Assembly: GCA_025738555.1 (NCBI GenBank)
Contig: JAOVFP010000018.1
Coordinates: 930,001 to 994,000 of the forward strand
Origin: Cyathus striatus
Taxonomy: Eukaryota > Basidiomycota > Agaricomycetes > Agaricales > Nidulariaceae
Direction of reading: 5' to 3'
Length of the DNA stretch: 64,000 nucleotides
Shown: positions 34,205 through 46,085 of the stretch, in pieces
How positions within the stretch are numbered: position 1 is the stretch's first letter
How the letters are laid out: each line of letters opens with the position of its first letter
Made by a program: the position numbers and the translations under genes
The notes under the pieces: model-generated
Databases searched by the model: none
Told to the model about the DNA's origin: nothing
What the model saw: the letters and a program-made list of their open reading frames with translations, nothing else

Positions 34205-36122
34205 TCATACACTGCTACCATCGGATGATGAGTCAAGTTCATCATCAGACGACTCATTCTCCATATCCTCATCGTTATCCACATAGACACCTCCATCATC
34301 CTGATTATACTCATCGTCAAAATCACCTTCGTCATTGCTCGGAGAGTCCATATCATCTAAAATATAACGGCTGAAGACATAATCACCATAAGTCTCCGTA
34401 AACTCATGTTCATCTAGTTTACTATCATTTGTGCGGTCAAAAGCCTGGCTGATATCGAGAGGTAGGACAATGAATGGTTTGGCGATAGCACTGCGTAATT
34501 GAGGGGGAAGCCTGTTATAGAAGCTGGGGTCGTAGTAGTCCATGGGCATGTTTTTAGGAAGTCGTTTATAGGTTGTCGTCTTCTGGCCAGATGCTGGGAC
34601 AACACGAACACGCTCCGCTCTGCGGCCCCCTGGATATAACTCCATAACTTCCTCTCTCTCCTTCTCTAAAAGTCGAATAAATCGTTCCACCACAGCTGAA
34701 CGCTCGGGACGTTTCTTAATGAAAAATACGGGCCTGCCATCCTTGACAGAGCCAGCCGGATCGCGCTCATCATCGGAAGTAGATTTGGAGGTTATTAGGC
34801 GTTTATAGCGCTTCGGATAGTTGCATTTGTCAATGAACTGGCGGCGAGCTTTACAAAGCTGGAGAAATGTACCGTCAGTATACAATCCATAACACCAAAA
34901 AGTATGAAACGCACACGAAGCCTATTCTGTGTCACCGAGTTAGCCTCATCCAACTCTCTCAGTATTCCAGGACTCTTGAATTCCTTATCGTATCGTCCCC
35001 GGAACGTATGATAGACATAATGGTTATATACCTTTTCGATAACGTCCTGTCTCGAGCCCCAGCTAGGATCAACATGAAATGGATCATAAGCACGTGCAGT
35101 CAAAACTTGTTGGTAGGTGTCGATAGCTACAATCTTGTGAGCAGTGTTGTAGATCGAAGTAGAAGACTGGCGAAGATCAGGACACCAGACTTGCAGACCA
35201 TAGCAAGCCAACACAGTCTTCATAAGGCCAACAGCAATATCCTCGAAGCGACGGGCCATTAGAATATTGCGTCCTCGACTCTTTCGATCCCCCCAAGGTT
35301 GAAGAGTTACTTCGGATGGCAAAATAATCGGCTCAGTTCGATTCATCAGACTTGCTTCACTCTCGAACCTCTTCGAAAAGTTCTCAAGGATGTCGGCAGG
35401 AGGATCATAGGGCACACTTTTTGGATCCAATAATCCCCACAAATAACGTATGTGGAAATTAATAGACTCCTGGTTTAGGGATCAGAACATATATCTAGTA
35501 AACACTCAGTATCAGAGACGAACCCTTAGACCTTTGTCGCCCTTCCATCTAAGATCTTTACCAATTTGATGCGGCTGTAGTTTCGTCTTTCGTGGTGGTC
35601 GGGAAGAAGGCAACGTGTCAAGAGGAGACGACGAAATTGCAGGGACCCGATACACGTTGTTTCGTGCACGAGGTGTAGCTGGAGGTGTGGGGGTACCGGG
35701 GGATGCTGTATCACGTTGGCCTGTGGGAGCGGGAGGAGCAAGCGGAGTGGAAGGAATAGGGGGAGCTGTGGTTTCCAAAGGGTGTGAAGGAGCAGTAGGC
35801 GGATTGTCATTGCGAGATGAAGTAGCGGTGCCAACAGAGCTGGATTCTGGAATCACTTGAGTGCTTATGGGTGTTGGAAGACTGGGTTGAGTAGTATTTG
35901 AAAGCGTACTAGGAGCATGGTGTATTAGAATGTTGCATTGGAAAACACGCAACCTACTCACCTGGATGACAAAAGATCCGCTTTCAACGACTGCAGAGTA
36001 TGCTGTATCCTTTGGTCCCTCTGTTCAAGCCGCGAGTCAAACTCTGAAAGAAGCTCATGATAGAGTTGTGCAAACAGAGCGCGAACGTTGGGGTCGACTG
36101 CAGGTGCATTCTGACTGCTCAT
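34205..36122 (-). CDS. Second gene of the CACTA-like element, unknown accessory protein (584 aa)
   Basis: Spliced minus-strand gene: exons 36122-35962, 35908-35524, 35469-34915 and 34858-34205, with introns of 53, 54 and 56 bp. All four exons join in frame to 584 codons plus stop, with no lesion seen. The second donor (GTTCGT) is unusual, but the frame demands it. The protein starts with a short coiled-coil-like segment (LYHELLSEFDSRLEQRDQRI). A Pro/Thr/Ser-rich disordered linker follows, then a folded region with VWCPDLRQSSTSIYN and DPFHVDPSWGSRQDV. The last ~60 residues are strongly acidic (Asp, Glu, Ser). It lies wholly within the element, on the strand opposite the transposase. By analogy with plant CACTA elements it may be a TnpA-like DNA-binding or regulatory protein. 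That is inference; I do not recognise a domain. Confidence 0.75.
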
Positions 36123-36581
36123 TGTGAATGTCGACAAGCGGATGCAAGGCTAGAAATTGGGGGATGAACAATAGAGCCAAAGCGAGATAGCGGCACGCAT
36201 TTATCCTCACCTGAATGCTTTCATCGAATTTGCGCCCAAATCAAGGTCATGAAAGAGATGCTATCGCGTCATTGCGTACAACTGACACGACGTCAGCAAC
36301 CTAACCGATGTGATACAAGGCGGACCAGACAGTAGACATGAATATTAACAACATCTATAATCTAGTGTCAGTACTAGTGGAATGCCAACCATTTAAGATG
36401 TAACTCACCAGTAAGATTCAAAAGCAAGACATGTATTCTGGCCGTGCGATGGTAGCCTGATCTCAAGCGATGTTTCAGAGAAAGAACCACAAAGATTGAC
36501 GGTGACAGACGCCCTGTGCCCTGATCCGCTTTGAAGTAGCTGACTCATTCTTGTTCTTAGTCGGTGATAGAAACCAGTTCA

Positions 36582-37756
36582 AGGACCCCTGGTAATCCCT
36601 ATAACAGTTAGTTCCTCGAGAAATTTTTTTTGTCCGGACTGTTATGAACAAAATTTTGAAATTTTGTCCGGAAAGCATCTAGGTTCGCCCGCTGGGGTCA
36701 GAATTTGTCCGGATTGAGTGTTCTAAGTTCCAAAAATCAGTATTTTCGATTTTTTTCTCTAATTTGCGAAAGCAGGCTTCTAGAAGACATAAATTAGCAA
36801 TATATGTATATTAGAATGAAGTAGAAACACTGTCTTCGTCGATGATAATAATTGTATCATCGTTCATGATGCTGGCTAGGTAACCTGATATGGATCCTAA
36901 GTGGGGTCTGGGTGATCTATGGAAGTAAAAGGTTGTCAGTGATAATAATTAGAGCACAAATTGACAATGTAGCGAGTGAATAGTACCAATATGAAAAGGA
37001 ATGAAACGATAGAGATGTAGAGTAGATTGTGCAGATTGGCCACAAGAAGCAGGATAGTTGTTGGTTTAATTGCTCCAGAACATATACAACAGTATACATA
37101 CTAGAATAACACAAGATAAGGCCGAACATAAGTACTGCACCACAGAGGTAAGGGTCATCCTTGGTGAAAGAATGGAGAGTAAATGAACGTAGCAAAAACG
37201 CGAAGACAAGGAATGGATGGGGTGACTGGAAAAATTAAAAGTTCAAAGTCTTGTCTAGTTGTTGGACAGTCATAGGTAATTAATCGCCGTATCCAAGCCT
37301 ATCCAAGCCCAGATTGTGCTGCGGCCGCGTTGGTTGGCTATGCAAGAAATATGTCTTTATGAGTCGGGTGGCTCGCGGAGATGAGTGAACCGTCGGTACG
37401 GTGCTCGTTCAGGTATACAATATGGGAACATCGGTCGTAGTGGGATTCAGTGATTGTAGAAAAGCGACAGATCAACGTTGATGTTGAGTGCTGAGCAACA
37501 GGTGTAGTCAACAGACATCAAGGGAATCAGTAAAAACTATCTAAGCGTTGGTGATGTCATTGGTCAGCCGCTTGGTATTTGTCCGGACAGGGATCTTACA
37601 TCTGAAATTTTTGACCGTCGATGTCCGGATAGGTGAACAGAGTTTGACGGTTTTTAGCCCCCAAAAATGTCCGGATTGCGACAAAGTTCTGGGGCCTATG
37701 GCCCCGGTTTGTGTCCGGATTGGCGACTAAGTGTAATAGGGATTGCCAGGGGTCCT
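36582..37756. mobile_element. 8-bp-TSD element nested in the CACTA element, 1175 bp
   Basis: Termini are AGGACCCCTGGTAATCCCTA and (reverse-complemented) AGGACCCCTGGCAATCCCTA. Perfect 8-bp repeats CCAGTTCA flank it (36574-36581 and 37757-37764). Subterminal DNA on both sides carries TGTCCGGA repeatedly (near 36631, 36664, 36705 and 37578, 37620, 37668, 37711), a probable transposase-binding site. No transposase is encoded. A minus-strand frame at 36917-37195 is hydrophobic but unrecognised. An 8-bp TSD suits hAT-like elements. Confidence 0.88.
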
Positions 37757-37860
37757 CCAGTTCAGCTCACTGTGACAAACGTGACTATTAATCGTACATG
37801 ACACATGACACGACTGTTCATTTTCGATCTCTACATGACAGCTAATACCCCGCCGTGTCA

Positions 37861-39870
37861 AGATTCCAGTCCTATTTCCCAGGTGAAAAGTCAACATATC
37901 CAGGCCACTTACTCACACTGTTTCAACGTCATGTATCTTTGCGCCGTGCGGCTCAGTTGATCGTGCTGAGTAACGACAGCTGCTGTTGTTGGGGAACGTG
38001 AGGATGCAGGCGATAGATTAACAGGATGCGTTGTGGTTCGTGACCCGTTGGTAAGTGAAGTGCCCCCCTTCTCGCACTTCCACTTTGCTTCCAGCGCACT
38101 TTCATTTATATGATCACTAACTTCTCTTCTCACAGAATGGTCAGATCCCCATACGCAGTCCTACCGCCGCCTATAGAAATGAGTTAGTTGCCAGTGGATG
38201 GGATGGAGTGGACTTCTAAGACCGCCCGGGCGGGACTAGTGCGTCAGATTCTCTTCTACTCTCGCTCCCCGATGCTTACGCTTGCACTTGCGCTCTAGCA
38301 CGACCTTAACTACTCCTGTTAATACTTAGGTGTACGCACCACCCCAACTAGAAGAGGGATATCGTATATGGAGCAGGCTATATCGTGTTCGGTCCCTATG
38401 CTCCTCGAAACGCCTATGTCACTTAGCAGGTCTGTGGCTTATTCTTTGGCATGTCTACACTCCCCACGTACGCCTACGGCGAGACTTTCGAAGGGCTAAA
38501 GGACAAATTGTTTGTGCAAATTAGACTCGTCACATCTATCATTGTGTACGCGAGTGGTTATGTCCATCCAGCTAGTGCCCAAGTTGGGGGGCAGGAGGAT
38601 AACAGGCTCAAGAAGCGGACGGAAATGTAGAGTGTCCTAGGTCTTCCAAGGCGGCAGGCAGCTTTTGATGCTCCCTTTGCACGTTTACAAGGCAAACCTG
38701 AACGTTGTGTCTGTTCAAGCGGAAGTTCTTGAACGTCTTTACACGTCAGCGCCTTTCACCACGCCCGCACTTCTATAGTACACTCCTAACTATGATCATT
38801 CGAGACATGTCCTGCACCCTCTTCCGTTAGGCCTTACGTATGTACACCACATCCACTAGAAAATAAAACCCGACTGGTTTCGTTCCCTACACCCTCCACA
38901 ACGTCTATCCCAGCACACAGTGGCTCCAGTCTATTCTTTAGGATGTCTCTGCTACCTATATGTGCCTACAACGAGCCCTTCGAATGGACTGAAGGGATAG
39001 GAATTTATTAGCTCACGCGGGTGGTACCGAGTCTTGGTTAGAGTGGAATGGGGCTATACAGTCCCGAGAGGCGGAGACGAGGGCGACGGCGATGCAGGGT
39101 GGTTCTGGGTTCTATTTGGGACAATGGATACGACAGCCTATCCTGCTCCTTCTACAGGTTCATGGTGAGGGAAACCTCAACGTTACGGCTATTCATGCGG
39201 GAGTCCCTGAACGTCTTAATCGTCCACCCCTCGCGCCTATCTTTCCTCCTTGATACTTACATGCAACCGCAATCGCAGTAGGCTCCGACTATGAATAAAA
39301 TTGTGTACTCCTTTCCATTGCCCTTGTAGCGGTGACGCGTAGAACCTTATTGGCGAAGATTTGTCGTTAAGTATCTCAGGGGGTGGTCGATTTGTTTTTC
39401 AAGTTGGAGCTGAAGAGGAATCGAAACTCGACGCTTGAGAGTCGATGAAGATTGTAGGCTGTTTTTGGGTGACGTACTGGAAGATGATTATGCACGTTGC
39501 CTATGATGTGAATATCAACGAGTTTCAAGAGTATCATTGTCTCGCAGGATAACGTTGGATCCTGCCACGCCGCACATGTTTCAGGAGGGTGGAATGCGCC
39601 CCTTTGGATGTGGAGATGCGACTCCTGGTGCAATCGATTCTCTCATTCCGTATAATACTTACGCCTATACTTGTCTTTCAGGGCACATATAACCACGCTT
39701 GTCCAGGACCTACGCCGTATCTTGTCCAACTACGTCTTACGCGTACTCAACAAGACATCCTTCAAGAAGAGGAAAACCGCTGATGAAGCAGCTATATGTT
39801 TATGGGCAGAGTCGGAGTCACGCTACCTGCTTTTTTCGATGTGCATCTTCAGTCTCAAGCTAACCGGTTT
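37861..39870 (+). repeat. Family C, copy 2, right part
   Basis: This continues the copy split by the CACTA element and aligns with 56.2-58.1 kb over most of its length. A splice-like acceptor (CTTCTCACAG, ends 38135) and donor (GTGCGT at 38239) enclose a 103-bp segment whose frame resembles the equivalent in copy 3, but has a stop (TAA) in the middle. Later landmarks are GAGGCGGAGACGAGGGCGAC (39069) and AGGATAACGTTGGATC (39546). No product is recognised. Confidence 0.6.
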
Positions 39871-40539
39871 TGGAGCGAGATGGCCCTCAGTCACGTCATA
39901 TTTCCTGTTTCTCAACCACTCAGTGTTATCGTTTATGTATATCGAAACCTAGCCAACTTTGTCGTGCTTATACTAAGATTTATATGCTTGTATGGGCTGT
40001 AGGCGTCAGTCTTTTACGCTGAATACTGAGAGTAACGTAATAAGTCAAATATATCAATAGATGTCTGCATGAGGTGATGGGTATCCAACGCATGTACAAA
40101 ATGTTTGACCGAGAACGACGTGCCTGGTAAGGGGGTTAATGATTTATCTACCTTCCTACTTTCATCCCCTCCTCGCGATGTGTAGATTTCGCATTTTCGC
40201 GGCTTTGTCTAGAAATGAAGTGTGCAATAGTCGAGATAACATAGCCTTTCTCCTGCTCAGTTCTCCTAGAAGCGGTATCGTGAACGGAGAGACTGAGGCA
40301 CAAAAACAAGGAAAGTACCTATGCAAAAGCGGTTGCACGGCAAGGTTCCGTGATGAGATTCATGGTGCGCGTCGGTCTTGGAGCCCTACACTTCACACCC
40401 TGGCTCCTTCAAAGTAAACAGCTACTAGACGTATTATCGGCAGCTAAGCCTTACTCGCATCCTATACCCCGAGCAGCCGTATCGTGCAAGAAAAGCTTGA
40501 GCCAGGATCGACGAGAGTAACGTGCAGAAGGCACAGCAC

Positions 40540-41130
40540 GACATGCATAACCGTCGCCGTCCAGGACGGTACCTAGGACCAGTCTACAATCTTCATCGAC
40601 TATCGAGCATCGAGTCTCCATCTGTCTTCGTCCTATGCCACTAGCTTTTCTCGGTTCTTAATCCCTTTCGCATCATCGTAGCGCAGGACGAGAGGGGGCA
40701 CCGGGATGCCCTAGTAAGGCATAGGTGTTGTAGGCCGCATGGGAGGGAGAACAATAGTTGGAAACGACGCCGGTGAGGTGAGGGTAGAGGACCCTCGAAC
40801 GCGTGTCCCAGTTTCCACTCTAACCAGGGCTCATGGAACCGCTTGCGAAAACTACTTGCGTTCTATTCCTATCGCCACTTCAGAGGTCCCCTCGAAGGCG
40901 TACATAGGTGCCAAAGAACAGGTTAGTTTTGAATAGGTGTAATGTTGACGTTTGCCTTATGAACGTGCAGAAGGAGCAGGAAAATCTGTCTTCGTCATCG
41001 TCTAGGCGTCTCCACCCTGTATCCCGACATGCACTCCAACCAGGGCCCGTGGTGCCGCCTGCGCAAACCGAAGTGTCCATCCTTCAGTCCCTTCGAAGAT
41101 CTCATCCTAGGCGCACATAAGGATCAGAGT
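40540..41130 (-). repeat. Family C fragment, inverted
   Basis: Read on the minus strand, this resembles 39.05-39.45 kb: the GCAGGGTGG / CCTGCTCCTTCTGCACGTTC block near 41010-40960, and the CTATCGAGCATCGAGTCTCC / CTTCATCGAC block near 40590-40620. It is truncated and rearranged relative to the other copies. Confidence 0.45.
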
Positions 41131-41497
41131 CGTGTCGATGAATAAGCTAGAGTCATGCTATGTGACGGCATTGGCGCTACGGGGAGGCATGTGAGGCGAA
41201 AACAGTGTTGGCATCAGAAAGGATGGGATAGTGTAAGATGAGCCAGCTGCTCCGTATGCTGGGGAGAGGGTGTAGAGCATGTCTCTAACGAATATGGTTA
41301 CGCGCATTCTATAGTACAAGTACAGACGTAAGTGTTATGGAAGCGAGAAAGTAGAAATGAATCGGGCACTAGCTAGTAGCACCCGCACAACCTCAGAGTC
41401 AGAGTTACATTCTATCCTTCTAGAACACAGTATCAATTGGCGGTGGTATGAGTGCATGTGAGGATCTGACGCTGTCCTGAGAGAAGAGGAAGTATTA

Positions 41498-42589
41498 GGC
41501 CCTGTTCGGTACGATGGGTTGGGCTGCTACCCAGTGGGTAAGTCCTGCCTAATAAGTAATATGTTACCATATTAGGCAGGTGTCTTTGGGTAGCAACCCA
41601 AGAGCGGGTTATAACCCAAGTTGGGCTGCTACCCACCTGTTCGGTACGGATTTGGGCTATCCAAGGCGTGACAGTTTGGTTAAGTCATGTGATCGTTTGA
41701 TTGGTCAGAATGACAGCGCAAAAGGAAATTTTGAATTATCCGGAAACAGTGGTTTGTCATATAGGTGTTTATTCAGTGTCATTAACTTGAATAAAGGTAG
41801 ACTCTCTCTCTCTTTGTTGCTGTCTCGCGATGTCGTTCATAACACAGCTGCAACCAGTGCAATGTGTACTTACCTCGCCTACACTTCAGATATATCAACT
41901 TCTAATTGATGATTCTTTGCATGTCTTTTAGTATCTCTAATTACTTTTCTATCTCTATACCAACTCTCGACAGTCCATCAATATAATTTGTAAACTAGGT
42001 TGAACTCTGTTGGTAGTGGGCTTTGCCGCATGTCGGCCCTATTCCTTTATATTATCTAATCGATTATCTAACATGTGACAACGTGTGACAACAATTCCTA
42101 CCGGACATCTGGGTAGGAATCACCTCAGACAAGGGTGGATCGGATCACTGTAAATATGGTACAACCCGATTTACTTAACAATTAGAATAGTTACTAAAAT
42201 ATGTTATCTGACCGATGTGTGAGCAAATCTAGAATATGTGCAAGAATAGGAAAACTGACCGATCCATGCAACATATTTACAATAAGATCCATGACCCCAT
42301 CCGTTCCTAGGCCAATCGGAAAATTTTCGGAGGCTCGGTTCACGTTGCACAGGTAAAATCGGCACGGAACAATTGGAACAATAAGCAGATGTATTACCCA
42401 ATTTAGAATTTTCTAATGCATCTGACACATTACATATTTTATGGCATATTCTAATTGTTACAAAAATCGGGATGTACCATATTTACATGAACCCGATTTA
42501 GGCCTGTCTGAGGTGAATTCTCGTTTGGCAACCCAAACAGACTACCCTACCCAGCTTGGGTTGCACTACCCATCGTACCGAACAGGGCC
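41498..42589. mobile_element. PIF/Harbinger-like non-autonomous element, 1092 bp
   Basis: Terminal inverted repeats GGCCCTGTTCGGTACGATGG are identical at both ends, and the flanking 3-bp repeat is TTA (41495-41497, 42590-42592). GGCCCTGTT... ends plus a TTA/TAA target are the mark of Tourist-like PIF/Harbinger elements. An extra internal CCTGTTCGGTACGGAT (41636-41651) suggests a partial self-nesting or duplicated end. No transposase is encoded. Confidence 0.88.
42108..42525. repeat. Inner palindrome of the PIF/Harbinger-like element
   Basis: AGGAATCACCTCAGACAAGG (42115) is mirrored by GGCCTGTCTGAGGTGAATTC (42502). CACTGTAAATATGGTACA (42145) is mirrored by TGTACCATATTTACATG (42473). The arms are about 85 bp with a ~240-bp loop, consistent with a second MITE nested inside. 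I could not fix its TSD. Confidence 0.65.
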
Positions 42590-42663
42590 TTAGCGATCAG
42601 CCTGTACAAACTTCCCACGGCCACATGATCTATCTCGCCATCGTTGACAGCGAGCAACAGGTC

Positions 42664-42966
42664 TAAGGCTCCAACCATATAGTATATGTATACTCAAAAT
42701 GGTGTAAATATACATATATACTTCCTACACACTAATTTACTGTATATATATGGAATATAGAGGGTTGGATCACGCATGTTCACGTGTTTTCTATCGCTGT
42801 GCTTCTTTTTCTTTTCTATTGGAGGATTGACATTTAAAAGACCGTTTCTAATCCACACTTTTGCAAGCAGTGCTTTTTGCACAGTTTCTGCCTTTAAGGA
42901 GCTTCGAAGGTCAGAATAAATATGACGAGACTTTGAAAATACACATACTATAGGGTTGGAGCCTTA
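42664..42966. mobile_element. Short member of the 'TAAGGCTCCAAC' family, 303 bp
   Basis: Ends TAAGGCTCCAACC and GGTTGGAGCCTTA, with the similarity extending through ~30 bp (TATAGTATATGTAT). Perfect 8-bp repeats AACAGGTC flank it (42656-42663, 42967-42974). It shares its ends with the 1199-bp element at 12567-13765 but not its interior, the usual relation of a MITE to a longer relative. Confidence 0.9.
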
Positions 42967-42974
42967 AACAGGTC

Positions 42975-45500
42975 TTCCTCAACGTCTTCAACGATGACCA
43001 CCACCATCTCCCTCATATTCCATACTTACTACAGTATTTTACATATTTGAAGGAAGGCCATCCCGAATGTATCTAGAGCGCCTAGAAGAATACCGGAACA
43101 AGGCAGACATAAGGAGGTGAGCCAATCCCGCCTTGTTCCGTTGCAGACAGTGCTAACACTGGGGCTAGCAACTCCTGTACTCTATAGGTCAAGCACTATG
43201 AAAATATAAACGAGGTCCTCGAAAGCATACCGTGGTCATACTTATCCATAACATCATGTAACAGCCTCAGTCATTTTTGCGATGTACACCCTCATCTTCG
43301 CTGTGTGGCAGCGTAACAAGACTACCGGAAGACCGCTCAATGCTTGATCTCAACTTCGCGCAAGCTTACTGCGACTTAATCAAATTGCCTCCCGTCCACA
43401 CCCGTACAACTCGCATGCAAACGTTGTATAGTCGTACCTCCTCAAGCGAGGTGACGGAGGGCCATACATAAATCAGAATGGACGACGATCGATCTACGTC
43501 GGTTTGGGGAAGGGGGAAGTGAGCTTTGAAGCTTGAAGCTTGAAGGATTAGATATTCAGGAGTTCTCTTGTACGTTCTCCTTTTCCTTTCACTTTTTCAC
43601 CTTAGTAGAATTCTAAAGGCACCTCAGCTCAGCGCACTTCGACTCCGTGTTTTCATATCCAGGAGCTGTATTTCTCCATGCGTTCGTGTAGTACCTCAGG
43701 CCTCATCACACTGTGTAAACGCACACAGTGCTCAACCACAACAATGGTGAGGAAGGGACTGGACAGAACGAGCCCACACGTATGCGAGTTACCTTGTTCA
43801 CCTTTCATCCCTCAGCTAACGACATCATAGCTTCCTCAAGCACCCACCGTCCAACACCCCCCGCAATTCCTGAACATCGAAATTCGAAGGTGCTGGCGCA
43901 GGAAGGTATGCTACCTCCATCCTAACCCCCGAACTCACCACTAATGCTCCCGGCCAGCAGCCACATGTGCCTCTTCCGCTCGACTTCCCTCCCCGTGCGC
44001 AACTACTGTACATCTCACCACAGACCCACAGGCTCTTTCTTCCGTGTGGTCGTGTGCTCGGGGACAGATTTCACAGTCTGCCAGAACGGCTACAGTGCGC
44101 CTTCTCTTTCTACCCTTATTCTTGTTCTTGGCTGATCATTTTAGGCTGCTGTATAGGAATGGAAGGCTCGATGTAGTGTTTCATGAAATCCCAACATGGT
44201 ATCTTACAATGCACGGTTCGTTAGGTTATGCATGCGGTACGAGGGAGAACGCGTGGTCCATGACTGAGGATGGTTAAGGATGCGGGGATCCAATGTTGTA
44301 TGAGGCGTTGGACGGAGGATGCTAGGCTGATTTATTCGATGGTACGTTTGTGTATCCTTGGTGATTGCTTTGTACTGATGAGGGGTAGTATTTGGGAAGT
44401 GGTTCGTTGTGTTGACGCAGCTGGCCATGGCTAGGCTTAGCATTGCGTTCATAGTCTAGGGGCCGTTGGTGCTTTGGCTATCATGGAGGATACACCACAC
44501 GAAGCAAATTCCTGACATTATCAATATGCGGAACACAGGCTAGCTCTGCTTATATCCACTGGGTACCTTTCTGGGTATCTCTCCTACTCAACCTCTAGCC
44601 TAGACCCTGTTGGGTTTCGTAATCCTCAGTTGTTGTCCCTACGTACGTCTACTGATCCATTCCCTCGTCACTGTCACTCACATATCCCTAGATCGTCCAC
44701 TTCCACATGTACCCCTCGTTTTCATGTACCTCACCACGGTAGCATTCCTCCGGACCGCCCACTTAGGCGGCGACAGACCAACACCTGGGTTGCAGGTTGT
44801 CTTCATAGTCAATGAAGCGCCAACGGCCCCTTGTCGTTATCTAGTCAATACGCATAATACAACCTAGCTGTACTTATAAGCGCTCGATACTTTTCTGGGC
44901 ATCTTTAATACACCTCTTCGCCCAGGCCTTGTTGGGCGCAGCAACCCCCAAGTGTAGTCCCTACGTACGTCTATTCGGAATCCATCCCCTCGTCGCTCTC
45001 ACTCGCCAACTTGTACCTCACCACGGTAGCCCGTGCAGTTAGGCAGGAACAGACGAATACTCGTGTTGGTGTTATACATTCTTATGTACCTCCTCAACGC
45101 TGCGGGCCATACACATGGCACAAGATCGAAATCAGCCGGGTCTTTTCCCTCATGATGTGTCAGTTTTGCGCGTTGTCGGGTTGCGTGGTTGGGTACCTTG
45201 GGAACGGGGGGATGAAGGTTCTGCAGCTATTTGAGCTGCTCGCGTTCCTGAAAGTGCCGAGAAAGGGAAAATGGAGAGGTGGTCATCCGCAGCATCGGGC
45301 GTTGCTGAGGAGATGCCTCTGTTGACTACATGGAATTGGAAAGTGGTGCGGAAGAAACAGATACAGGATGGGGCTCCGTGGCGGTTGGTTGATTCAGGCT
45401 TTAGTGCTGATTTCTGTCTCAGTAACTCTGTTGACGCGGATTATCCTTCTGTTCCTTGCTACGCTTGGTTGGGCAGACTCGTCGGATGGACGTACATACT
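42975..45500. other. CpG-rich region without a supported gene
   Basis: Many short open frames on both strands, none with a domain I can name. The only clear structure is a degenerate tandem duplication at 44520-45080. The composition (CpG-rich, balanced) differs from the AT-rich left third of the window. It may contain decayed host exons. Confidence 0.4.
44520..45080. repeat. Degenerate tandem duplication, ~320 bp unit
   Basis: Blocks around 44545-44760 recur at 44870-45045. Shared landmarks are CCTACGTACGTCTA, TGTACCTCACCACGGTAGC and a TTTCTGGG(T/C)ATCT stretch. Neither copy carries a convincing gene. Confidence 0.7.
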
Positions 45501-45979
45501 TATGGAAAGTCTAACGACCACGCTCAAACGCATCAATTATAATTGAGCTCCGGTGTCCGGCACTGCGGCTTCTCGGTTAGATATTACAATCTCTGTTTCA
45601 GAATTTTACTTAAGCGAGACTGAGCGCTTACTAACTGAAGCGTGGTCGTCCGGTACGCGGTACAGCGGTAACTATATATATGCACTCAAGCAATTCTTTA
45701 ATTCTTTACAGTAAATAGAATAATCTACCTATAAGTATGAGCTCTGATATAAGTATTTGTGAGATATATGAACCAAGATGTAAGCGATACAACATGGCGC
45801 TCTACTAAATGCACCAAATACTTGCTACAAATATCCTTCGGCTTGAGATATAAGTGATGGCAGCAAGGCAGAAGCACCACACAGCTAATAATAGTATTCA
45901 GGGATTACCAATTGATTAAAAGACTGAAAGCTGAGAGCTTTTTAGAGTAGGGTTGGAGAGAAACAATATTGTAGTCGTG

Positions 45980-46085
45980 ATGTAGGCAGTAGGGGTTGGG
46001 GTGGGGCTGGCAGAGGGATCGAACTCGGGACCTGCTTGAATTGTAAGCGAGCTATGTATATAAGTATTACCATACTGTCTGCTGT
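45980..46085 (-). ncRNA. tRNA-derived SINE-like head
   Basis: On the minus strand, GCTCGCTTACAATTCAAGCA followed by GGTCCCGAGTTCGATCCC has the anticodon-arm and T-arm form of a tRNA. GTTCGATCC (46024-46016) is a perfect B box, and the anticodon stem GCTT/AAGC pairs. The A box is imperfect. It sits inside the long-TIR element. Confidence 0.42.

Larger units (their letters stand above)
30077..37857 (+). mobile_element. CACTA/EnSpm-like DNA transposon, 7781 bp
   Basis: The left end is CACGGCGGGGTATTAGCTGT followed by CATGTA; the right end is its exact reverse complement, giving 26-bp perfect TIRs. A 3-bp repeat TCA flanks the element (30074-30076, 37858-37860). CAC termini, a 3-bp TSD, a Tnp2-like transposase and a second gene are the CACTA pattern. 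TGTCATGT-type motifs recur near both ends as likely transposase-binding sites. The element carries a nested 1175-bp element (36582-37756) outside its genes. Removing 30077-37857 and one TSD rejoins family C sequence (...CCACTTCA then AGATTCCAGTCCTATT...), which matches 56.2 kb. Confidence 0.92.

Noticed and set aside
34867..35262. 131-codon plus-strand gene
   Set aside because: It lies antisense to the spliced 584-codon CACTA gene, crosses its exon-intron border and has no recognisable domain.
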